Part shown: positions 1-7,300 of the stretch, in pieces
Position numbering within the stretch: position 1 is the stretch's first letter
How the letters are laid out: each line of letters starts with the position of its first letter
Assembly: GCA_947462425.1 (NCBI GenBank)
Contig: CANHPI010000119.1
Location: forward strand, 1 to 7,713
Source: Bacteroidota bacterium
GTDB lineage: Bacteria; Bacteroidota; Bacteroidia; B-17B0; B-17BO
Direction of reading: 5' to 3'
Length of the DNA: 7,713 nucleotides
The notes under the pieces: model-generated
Database searches by the model: none
Seen by the model: the letters and a program-made list of their open reading frames with translations, nothing else
Told to the model about the DNA's origin: nothing
Program-made: the position numbers and the translations under genes

Positions 1-93
1 ATCGGTATTTCTTGTTCCAGCACTAGTCACTTTTGATGCAGTAGAGGCGCCTGTAAAAGGACATTTTGCAGCCCCATTTGTATTGTTTTCCAT
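1..93 (-). CDS. katG: Catalase-peroxidase KatG, N-terminal 31 residues (cut by window edge)
   Basis: The minus strand from the ATG at 93 reads without a stop to the window edge. It begins MENNTNGAAKCPFTG and continues to TSAGTRNTD at the edge. The AAKCPFTG block and the later G-T-R-N-T-D block match, from memory, the conserved N-terminus of bifunctional haem catalase-peroxidases, where the next residues are normally WWP. KatG breaks down hydrogen peroxide and has peroxidase activity. About 31 of the roughly 740 residues usual for the family are present, so the haem-binding and catalytic residues are not visible. The start is supported because family members begin the same short distance before KCPF. 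No Shine-Dalgarno sequence is seen, as is common in this phylum. The gene lies 108 bases downstream of the J-domain gene and probably has its own promoter in that gap. Confidence 0.85.
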   Translation of the reverse strand, partial: MENNTNGAAKCPFTGASTASKVTSAGTRNTD

Positions 94-97
94 AATC

Positions 98-140
98 GTA
101 ATTGTTGTAATATATTAAGTACTAAAAATACTACAATTAC
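98..140. promoter_or_regulatory. Inverted repeat in the katG upstream gap (possible operator)
   Basis: Arms 98-109 (GTAATTGTTGTA) and 129-140 (TACTACAATTAC) are inverted copies matching at 11 of 12 positions, with 19 bases between them and centres 31 bases apart, about three helical turns. They occupy much of the 108-base gap between the katG start and the preceding gene. A weak -7-like element (TATTTTTA, minus strand 130-123) overlaps the right arm, but the nearest TTG (157-155) is 24 bases upstream, so I do not call a promoter. katG is commonly controlled by peroxide sensors such as OxyR or PerR. I cannot match this repeat to either consensus, so the role as a regulator site is inferred from symmetry and position. 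It could also fold as a hairpin in the leader. Confidence 0.3.
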
Positions 141-201
141 CTATTTCTTTCTTACAAAAAAAGGAAAATATTTTACGCTTTGTTGAGTTAATTATACGTA
201 A

Positions 202-654
202 TTACTCGTTTCCTCCAACAATCTTGCTGGTACTTCGATATAAGTAATTTTCGTAGATATGTCGTCTTGCAAAACGATCAGGTGTGTCGGCATTCACTAG
301 CTTCACATAAATAGCCTTGGGCACCCCATAATATTCATATTCATTGCCATCAGAAAATACCACTCTGAGTATTTCAGATTTAAATTCAAAGTCATCTATA
401 CTCGCTTCTGTTGTAGTAGCTATATAAGCATCCTTAGTGGCTTCATGTGTTTCAATATGCACGCTCACTAAAAAATGATAAGACGCAATTAATTTAGCCG
501 ACTTTTCTTCGGCCATTTTTTTAGCCTCATCACTGTCTTGAAATTTATCAGGATGCCATTCCATCATAATCTTACGATAAACCTTTTTTAAATCGCTTAA
601 AGTGGCTTTATCGTCAACGCCTAAAATGGCTCTATGTCTTTCAATTCGCTTCAT
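202..654 (-). CDS. J-domain / KTSC-domain fusion protein
   Basis: This is a small cytoplasmic protein of 150 residues with no signal peptide or membrane segment. Residues 5-62 form a J-domain: an AILGV start, a basic helix (LKKVYRKIMMEWHPDKF) and the diagnostic HPD triad at 34-36, which in the family stimulates the ATPase of a DnaK/Hsp70 partner. The Gly/Phe region and zinc fingers of full DnaJ are absent, so this is a short J-protein. After an acidic and Thr-rich linker (68-92), residues 93-141 resemble the KTSC domain, a small module also found at the C-terminus of some lysyl-tRNA synthetases: LRVVFSDG, YEYYGVP, then an aromatic and Arg-rich end (FARRHIYENYLYRS). What KTSC does here is unknown; nucleic-acid or client binding is a guess. 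The ATG at 654 fits the J-domain start and lies just behind a promoter candidate. The gene appears monocistronic, between the T9SS operon and katG. Confidence 0.85.
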   Translation of the reverse strand: MKRIERHRAILGVDDKATLSDLKKVYRKIMMEWHPDKFQDSDEAKKMAEEKSAKLIASYHFLVSVHIETHEATKDAYIATTTEASIDDFEFKSEILRVVFSDGNEYEYYGVPKAIYVKLVNADTPDRFARRHIYENYLYRSTSKIVGGNE

Positions 655-671
655 GAGTTATATATGATGCG

Positions 672-702
672 CGAAGGTACTATATATAAGCCTTTAAACA
701 AA
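672..702 (-). promoter_or_regulatory. Bacteroidota-type promoter for the J-domain gene
   Basis: On the minus strand, TTTG (702-699) is followed by exactly 19 bases and then TACCTTCG (679-672), which matches 7 of 8 positions of the Bacteroidota -7 element TAnnTTTG. The TTG-to-TAnnTTTG spacing is the one expected for the primary sigma factor of this phylum. Transcription would start around 665-668, leaving a leader of only about 11-14 bases before the ATG at 654. That is short but acceptable for genes without a Shine-Dalgarno sequence. The -33 element lies inside the T-rich tail of the upstream operon's terminator. Confidence 0.45.
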
Positions 703-731
703 TAAAGCCCCCAAATTCTGTAGGCTTTATT
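695..731 (-). terminator. Rho-independent-type terminator of the T9SS operon
   Basis: Minus-strand AATAAAGCC (731-723) pairs perfectly over 9 base pairs with GGCTTTATT (709-701) around a 13-base loop. The second arm runs into TTTATTTGTTT, giving the T-rich tail. The stem starts 31 bases after the stop of the OmpA-family gene at 763, the right place to end the three-gene operon. The stem is AT-rich with only three G-C pairs, so it may be leaky. Read on the plus strand it also has a T-rich 3' side (CTTTATTATATAAAA), but no plus-strand gene ends here. Confidence 0.6.
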
Positions 732-762
732 ATATAAAATAGTTTGTTAGCTAGTTAGTGTG

Positions 763-3423
763 CTATTCCTTACCTATTCTTATGAAGTATATTACCTCAT
801 TATGTAACATATCTGTAGACAGCATAATTTGTTGTTTTTTACCGTTTTTCTCGGAAACGAACATAACGGCAGTATTTGGTGGTTCTGAACCTAAATTTTC
901 AGCAACCATTATTAATTCATTGTACTTCTTATTTTTATCCACCTTTAGTTTGAATTTGATAGGCTTATTTACTTTTAACTCTTGCTTATCTACCACTATA
1001 CGATTATTATATATGATTGAAACAGAATCTTTATCATGGATAGCATTATCATAAATTTCAATAGTTACAGAATCAGAATTTACAAATATATCAATTGGTT
1101 TCTTATTAATTCTTTTAGTCAAATAGTTAACAATACGTTCCTGCTCTTTTTTAAGTGTTGCTAATGAATCAAGGGCATTAATAATTTCCTCTTTACTTAA
1201 TTCATCATCAGACTCTATCACTGAAGGCTTTGCAATAATAAAAGAAGGCGATTTAGATATCACGGTATCCTTTGGTTTTTTAACATTGGTTTTAACTATA
1301 GCAGTAATTGAAGAATCATTTATAGATGAAACTTTGGTTCGTCTAAATAAAGTATCTTTTTTAGTAACTGGTTTAATCAATTTAACAACAGTATCTTTCT
1401 TAGCAACTGGATTGATTAATTTAACCACTGTGTCTTTCTTAGCAACTGGATTGATTAATTTAACCACTGTGTCTTTCTTACCAACTGGTTTGTTTAATTT
1501 AACCACTGTGTCCTTCTTAGAAACTGGTTTGATTAATTTAACCAATGTGTCTTTCTTAACAATTGGTTTGTTTAATTTAACCACTGTGTCTTTCCTGATA
1601 GTAACTTTAATATCTTTAGTAGAAACGAAAATGGAACCTAACTTATCTATATTTTGTAAATTACGAACAGTATAATAGTCAGCACCCCTGGAAACTTCTA
1701 AATTTGCCCAGTTTTCAGATTTAGTGTCACTGAATACAACTTCGGCACGTCTATTATTTTGCTGTAAAAGTCTTTTACTTTTATTATTACCTGTAAAGCA
1801 AGCTGTTACAGCATATTTTTTAGAATACCCATTAGAAATTATTCTATTTTTATTTAAGCCATGTTTAAATAAATAGTCCACAACTGCTTTTCCTCTTTTA
1901 ACAGATAAATTATAGTTATAATCATAAGAACCAATGCAGTCTGTGAAGGCACCCACTATAGCATAAATTGAAGGGTTATTCTTCAAGTCAACAAGCATAG
2001 TATCTAAAACTCTTTTTTCTTTAGGTTGTAAACTGTATTTGTCAAAATTAAAATAAACAACAAACTTATTGTTTGTCATAATTCTTTGTAAACTATCATT
2101 TTTCTTTAATTCAGCCATTACCTTTAAAAGTTGTATTGAATCCATTATTTGCTTTTCACTTCGACCCAATAAAGCTAAATTCTTAGAGAAGCTTTGACTC
2201 TTTATAGCACCAGTAATAATTTCAAAATTTTCAATAAAACCATCTTTATTAATAGTATTTATTACATAATTTCTATTAGGTTTACCTTGAAATGAGAAAT
2301 TTGATTTATCATCTGTTGTTATACTATCTATCAACTTAAAATCATCTTTGTCAACGATGTATAATTTTTGATTAGCTGCGATAGATGAATCATATGCAAA
2401 TGTTAAGCTACCATTTACATTAATATTAATAGGATTATATTCAAAAATTTTAATCTTAGGTTTGCCAGCTACAATCATTGTTTTGAAATAAATCTTCTTA
2501 GATGAGATCAAATCTATTTCATCATTAATTGTATTAAGTGGGAATCCTAAATTTAAATTTGTATTTGTTACACGATCATATTTATAAGCATCATACCCAC
2601 CCATTCCTCCAGTCATATTAGAAGTATAAAAAATTTCAGTTATACTGTTATTAATTGTTGAAGGGGCAATTTCATTAAAAGAAGTATTAATTTCACCTAG
2701 CGCAATCGAATTTGTATCCCAAGTGTTATTTTTCTTTTCAATAGCATAAATATCATAACCACCCTTTCCACCTTTTTTATTACTTGAAAAAAGAAGTTTA
2801 TTACCATTATCCGTTAGATGCGGATATAAATAATTAGCGGTATCTTTTTCATTAAATAATTTTTTAGGATGATATATTCTACCATCTTTCAAATAAGCTT
2901 GCCATAATTCCCATCTATATGAACCGTTAATTTTATGTGCTGAAAGCTGAGTATATATTATTTCATTAGTAGAATCATTAATTGAAAAATTTCCATCAGG
3001 ATTAAAATCAGAAAAAACCCTTTCAATGTGATTTAAATTATTTCTGTATTTTTTTTTGGAATATTGTGTTAAAATATCATTATCATTACTTGTTGGCGCT
3101 GTAAAATCATCATTTAATTTAATGTTTATGAAACCGCTGTCATACCTATTGGTATAAATTTGACTATTGGGAACCCAATAAACTTTATTGGAGCCCATTA
3201 AATTAGAAGCATTTTTTTTATTGGATACAAATAATAAACCGCCTTTATATATGATTGGGTTGAATTCATTATTGTTAGAATTAGGATTAAAAGAATGTGC
3301 AGTATAGTCTAATGAATCTCTTTGTAAAATTCTATTTGACTTTTGTGCTAATATAATATTACTATTTGTTCCAATTAAAATGGTTACTAGTAAGATTAAG
3401 GTATATTTAAAAATTATATTCAT
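763..3423 (-). CDS. OmpA-family peptidoglycan-anchoring protein with PD40 repeats and extended C-terminus (PorE-like)
   Basis: This 886-residue exported protein probably acts in the periplasm as the cell-wall anchor of the adjacent T9SS unit. A signal peptide spans 1-26 (cleavage LA-Q, with no lipobox Cys). Residues about 30-330 carry propeller-type PD40 motifs, clearest at 210-226 (LLFSSNKKGGKGGYDIY) and 264-280 (IFYTSNMTGGMGGYDAY). A carboxypeptidase-regulatory-like sandwich probably follows at about 335-410. The OmpA C-terminal domain is 454-565. It keeps D495 and R510, spaced as the two diaminopimelate-binding residues of OmpA, and C496 and C542 are the only mature cysteines and could form a disulfide. 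Residues 610-694 are 13-residue repeats (KKDTVVKLxxPVx). A charged, probably helical stretch is at 739-776, and a beta-rich module at 785-886 contains VAENLGSEPPNTAVMFV. PorE of Porphyromonas has a propeller, a regulatory-like domain and OmpA, but also TPRs, and it ends near the OmpA domain. This protein lacks TPRs and adds about 320 residues. It starts 2 bases after the porP stop. Confidence 0.85.
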   Translation of the reverse strand: MNIIFKYTLILLVTILIGTNSNIILAQKSNRILQRDSLDYTAHSFNPNSNNNEFNPIIYKGGLLFVSNKKNASNLMGSNKVYWVPNSQIYTNRYDSGFINIKLNDDFTAPTSNDNDILTQYSKKKYRNNLNHIERVFSDFNPDGNFSINDSTNEIIYTQLSAHKINGSYRWELWQAYLKDGRIYHPKKLFNEKDTANYLYPHLTDNGNKLLFSSNKKGGKGGYDIYAIEKKNNTWDTNSIALGEINTSFNEIAPSTINNSITEIFYTSNMTGGMGGYDAYKYDRVTNTNLNLGFPLNTINDEIDLISSKKIYFKTMIVAGKPKIKIFEYNPININVNGSLTFAYDSSIAANQKLYIVDKDDFKLIDSITTDDKSNFSFQGKPNRNYVINTINKDGFIENFEIITGAIKSQSFSKNLALLGRSEKQIMDSIQLLKVMAELKKNDSLQRIMTNNKFVVYFNFDKYSLQPKEKRVLDTMLVDLKNNPSIYAIVGAFTDCIGSYDYNYNLSVKRGKAVVDYLFKHGLNKNRIISNGYSKKYAVTACFTGNNKSKRLLQQNNRRAEVVFSDTKSENWANLEVSRGADYYTVRNLQNIDKLGSIFVSTKDIKVTIRKDTVVKLNKPIVKKDTLVKLIKPVSKKDTVVKLNKPVGKKDTVVKLINPVAKKDTVVKLINPVAKKDTVVKLIKPVTKKDTLFRRTKVSSINDSSITAIVKTNVKKPKDTVISKSPSFIIAKPSVIESDDELSKEEIINALDSLATLKKEQERIVNYLTKRINKKPIDIFVNSDSVTIEIYDNAIHDKDSVSIIYNNRIVVDKQELKVNKPIKFKLKVDKNKKYNELIMVAENLGSEPPNTAVMFVSEKNGKKQQIMLSTDMLHNEVIYFIRIGKE
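1352..1600 (-). repeat. 39-bp tandem repeats coding 13-residue KKDTVVKLxxPVx units
   Basis: Six complete 39-bp units begin at plus positions 1352, 1391, 1430, 1469, 1508 and 1547, with a partial unit at 1586-1600. Because 39 is a multiple of 3, changes in copy number keep the frame. The units at 1391-1429 and 1430-1468 differ at a single base, marking the most recent duplication. Units towards both ends have diverged more. The encoded peptide alternates Lys/Asp-rich and Val/Leu/Pro positions and probably forms an extended, positively charged spacer between the OmpA domain and the C-terminal module. Confidence 0.95.
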
Positions 3424-3425
3424 AA

Positions 3426-4367
3426 CTAATTAATCTTATATGATTTACTTTTAGGAAATAATCTTCCATATTCATATCTTAAAAATATTTCATTTGTATT
3501 GGGTCTTTTAAATGGCATATCATATGCGAAACCAATTCTTAATTTTGGACTAGCTTGTATTTCTGCCATAGCTAAAACAGACTCATTTGTTCTATAAGAA
3601 CCTCCAACTGATACCAAATTACGCATCCATAAATTAACATTATAATCAAATTGAATTGGCGCACCACTAACAGATTTTAATAGTATAGATGGTTTTATTT
3701 GAAACTCTTCACTAAGATCAAAAGAATAACCTGTAGTTAAAAAATAATGAAGTTCGTTTACTTGAAATAAATTATCATTTGTAACCTTTTTTAAACCATT
3801 GGAAAACACAACAAGATCTGGCACTGAAAAACCAGCATAAAATTTATCATCCATGTACATAACTCCAGCTCCAGCTAAAGGTATTATTTTATTAATATTA
3901 TTAGCATATGCAATGTCATAAGAGGAATTTCCAAAACCAAGATTAACAGCTGATAAATTTTTAGAATCATTATAAAAACCACCTTTTAGCCCTAAGCTTA
4001 ATACACCCTTATCTGATATAGTAACTTTTACATTATAAGAAAGATTAATACCAGTTCTTTTTATATAATTAACATACTTATCTTCAAAAATCTGCATTCC
4101 ATATCCAGTTTTTTTGTCATTGGATGGTAAATCAAAAGTAAATGATTTAGTTGTTGGTGCTCCAGGTAATCCTGACCATTGATCTCTAATAATGGCGGCT
4201 ATACTAGGAACACCCCTTGAACCAGCATAAGCTGGATTAATACTAACCATGTTATACATGTATTGAGAATACATTGGTAAAGATTGAGCAAAACTCTTGC
4301 TGACATGTATAGATAGTATCAATAATAAAATTATACGAATAATATGGTATTTTAAATTTTTGCGCAT
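3426..4367 (-). CDS. PorP/SprF-family type IX secretion outer-membrane protein
   Basis: This 313-residue protein matches the PorP/SprF family in length and motifs. It has a signal peptide at 1-27 (basic start, IILLLILSIHV core, cleavage FA-Q), then the family hallmark near the mature N-terminus: PMYSQYMYNMVSINPAYAGS (31-50) and RDQWSGLPGAPTTKSFTFD (61-79). The rest alternates short amphipathic strands and Gly/Asn turns, as in a beta-barrel, and ends in IGFAYDMP and EIFLRYEYG, typical of the last strands. In gliding Bacteroidota, SprF is needed for surface display of SprB, a protein with the same sorting-domain type as the upstream gene. I infer that this is the dedicated partner of that upstream protein. 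Its ATG lies one base after the upstream TAA, and its own TAG is two bases before the next ATG, so translation of all three is probably coupled. PorP itself, a core T9SS component, and SprF cannot be told apart by motif alone, but context favours a SprF-like role. Confidence 0.92.
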   Translation of the reverse strand: MRKNLKYHIIRIILLLILSIHVSKSFAQSLPMYSQYMYNMVSINPAYAGSRGVPSIAAIIRDQWSGLPGAPTTKSFTFDLPSNDKKTGYGMQIFEDKYVNYIKRTGINLSYNVKVTISDKGVLSLGLKGGFYNDSKNLSAVNLGFGNSSYDIAYANNINKIIPLAGAGVMYMDDKFYAGFSVPDLVVFSNGLKKVTNDNLFQVNELHYFLTTGYSFDLSEEFQIKPSILLKSVSGAPIQFDYNVNLWMRNLVSVGGSYRTNESVLAMAEIQASPKLRIGFAYDMPFKRPNTNEIFLRYEYGRLFPKSKSYKIN

Positions 4368-4368
4368 C

Positions 4369-7300
4369 TTAACGTTGTATAATTACGAACCCTTTAAAAA
4401 ATTTAGTTACCCCTTTTATATCTTTTGCTTTAATTGAATAATAATACCCCCCATCAACTAAATCTTGACCCAAGAAATTCATAACACCTTTGCCATCCCA
4501 TTCATTATTATAATTTGAATTTGTATACACTATATTACCCCATCTATTGAAAATTTCTAAATCTAAAATAGTGCCAAATGGCTTGATGATTACAAAACGA
4601 TCATTAATACCGTCATAATTTGGAGAAAATCCTTCTGGTATTAAAAGAGGAAGCTCCGGAACAGAATAAATAGTTGGTGTTTTTGAACTTTCTTGAGCTT
4701 TAGTTTGACTTGATGATCTCATTCCAAAATCACCCCAAATAGAACTTACATTTATATCTGCAATATTTGTTAGGTTTCCTGCAAATCCTTTAGGAATTAA
4801 ATTCATGACAAAAATTATTGTGTCTTGCGCATTAATTGCCAGTTTACTATTAACAGAAGTTAAATTAATATCTGTATTACCATTAAAAGAACTACTAGCT
4901 ATTAATCCTCCAGTTGATTTAATATTTATAATAGAATAGTTTATAGGTAGAGAAATTGAATTTGAAATATTGTCAGTAATATTTACATTATTGAGAACAA
5001 ATTGACTCAAATTACTTGCAATCAATTTGAAAGTATAATTATACGTGGAATTACTTTGTAAAACGGCAGTGTCTACTATTTTTTGTAGATGTAATAAATT
5101 ATTTGGATCAAGTATGTTTATTTTAAATGATGCAGTATCACTTTCGATAAAATTAACAGTCTGACTTGCTGCATATTGATAAACTCCAACGGAACTAGGT
5201 AATTTTGGTATCGAGGATTGTTTTACATTATTTTCATAATAATTTAAAATACTACCACTTAAACCAGTCGCTAACCCATTTATTGTTGAAGGATTATTAG
5301 TAGCTCCCAATATATAGCTTGAATCTAGTACAAGAGGTACAGGCGGCTTGATGATAATAGTATCATAAACAAATGAATCACTATACAAAAAGCTGGTTGT
5401 ATCATAAGATCTTAATGCGAATATATACTTCCCAATTTCAGTCGGAGTTGATGGAGGAACAAGATTACAAGAAGCTGTTATTTCATTACACCAGACAGGA
5501 ACTGTTCCATTTGGAGTAGATTTAACCAAAACTCCAATTGTTAAAGGTATTGTCGATCCGTAAACATAAGTTTTATTGTCTACAACTGGTGGCGCAGGTA
5601 CTGTATAATTGACGATAGCACTAGTATAGAATTTTTCAATTGGATCATTGTCATTATTGGGATCTGGATTTAATCCAGCCATGGATGTATCATGAATTAC
5701 TATTCCGCTATTAATTGATCTAGCAAATACAACAAAATAATTAGGCCAAGCATAGGATATTCTATTCGTAATTACCTTTAAATCGTATTCATACATTGCA
5801 CTATCCCCCACTTGAAGGTCACCTCCATAATTAAATAAATTTATATTGGTGTTCCCATTATAATTTGTAGCGTTATAGATAATATTACCTCTTTTTACAA
5901 CTGGATTTGATACTAAAAAAGCTTGATCAGGACTTTTGAACATTTTATTTAAATCATATTCAATTCTTATACTATCTAAGTTTATATTACCAAAGTTTTT
6001 AATTTTTGCGATAAAATGAAACTCATAGCCTCCAGTAATTGGCTTAGATGCACTTACACTTAAACTTGCCCCTATTTTTTCATTAGGGATTAAAGGCACA
6101 TAGGTAGGTAATGGCAAGCCATCATTTGTGATGTTTGGATGTTGATTAATATTTGTTCCATCGTCTGATTTAGATTTTGCTTCTTGCGTACTTGAACTAC
6201 CATCACTTTTAGTCAAAATCCCAGCACCAGCAGTTTCAAACTGAAGTTTTAAAGTCACATTTTGGGTAGTAGCCCCTATAGAAACATAGTAGACAACTTC
6301 ACCTTCTTCATTTTTATTTAAACTAACTCCATTGTTAAACAAGAAATTTTGATCCAATACCGAATAAGTATTTTTATTCTCAGAACTTGAAACTCCTATA
6401 GGATTTTGTATACTGGACACAGCTGTTGCAGATCCAGCACCATTATAATTTGGATTTATTGAAAGATTTCCACTTAAAACTCTTACACTATCTAATACAT
6501 AATTTATTTCTTTAGGGAATACCGTACTTAAATTTGCATTGACTTGAACATTTCTCAAATCTAAATCTCCTGCATTTTTTATCTTTAATAATAATTTAGT
6601 CTTAAAACTATTATCTGTTTGTTTTACTGTTGGATCTGCTTTTAAGGTTAAAACAATTTTTGGCTTTAATACATTGACCTTTGTTGTATCCTTCGTAAAA
6701 CCAGATGTCCTAACATTGTTACTTGCATCAATAAGTTTGAATATCGTATAAATTTTTGTTGTATCTAATTGTTTTAGTTTAAAGCTTATATCATTATTAA
6801 CAGGTGATAGATTACTAATTGTATCTTTTAAACTATTATTAGAATTGTTTAAAATCAAAGAAAAAGGTGCAGTACCACTAGATACCGTTAATTTAAGTAT
6901 GACTGAATCTATAGCTAATAAATTGTAATCGACTGCATTTAGAGCACCTTGTGGCTGAGGAGTAACACCTGAATTCACCGTCATCACTACAGTGGCTGTT
7001 ACTGTTCCACTTGCATTCGCTCCTGTGACAAAATAAGATGTTTGTGACGAAACTGCAGATGGTGTTCCTGTTATTAATCCTGTTGTTGTATTAATTGATA
7101 TACCTGCTGGTAAACTTGGACTCACTGCATAACTAGCTATTGCGCCTCCTGTACTTGTAGGTGTTAATGTTCCAATGGCAGTAGCTACTGTATACACATT
7201 TGGGCTAGTATAAGTTAATCCTGTTGGCGGTGCAATGTTCACCGTCATCACCACTGTTGCCGTTGCTGTTCCACTTGTATTAGTTCCTGTCACCACATAA

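Noticed and set aside
123..157. A katG promoter with TTG at 157-155 and TATTTTTA at 130-123
   Set aside because: The spacing of 24 bases is too long for the usual 19-base arrangement, and in AT-rich DNA such matches are frequent by chance.
185..207. Hairpin (GAGTAATTA / TAATTAACTC with a 4-base loop) over the stop of the J-domain gene as its terminator
   Set aside because: The stem is AT-rich with a bulged base, overlaps the stop codon and is followed by AACAAAGCG rather than a T-run.
758..1054. A 98-codon plus-strand open frame with hydrophobic stretches
   Set aside because: It lies wholly opposite the well-supported C-terminal module of the OmpA-family gene and resembles no protein I know.
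1352..1600. Regular 39-bp repeats as a CRISPR array
   Set aside because: There are no unique spacers: the whole period is repeated, in frame and protein-coding.
1286..1675. A 129-codon plus-strand open frame of repeated TTVSFLxTGLxNL units
   Set aside because: It is the exact antisense of the 39-bp repeats in the OmpA-family gene. The repeat period keeps the opposite frame open too, and there is no start context or promoter.
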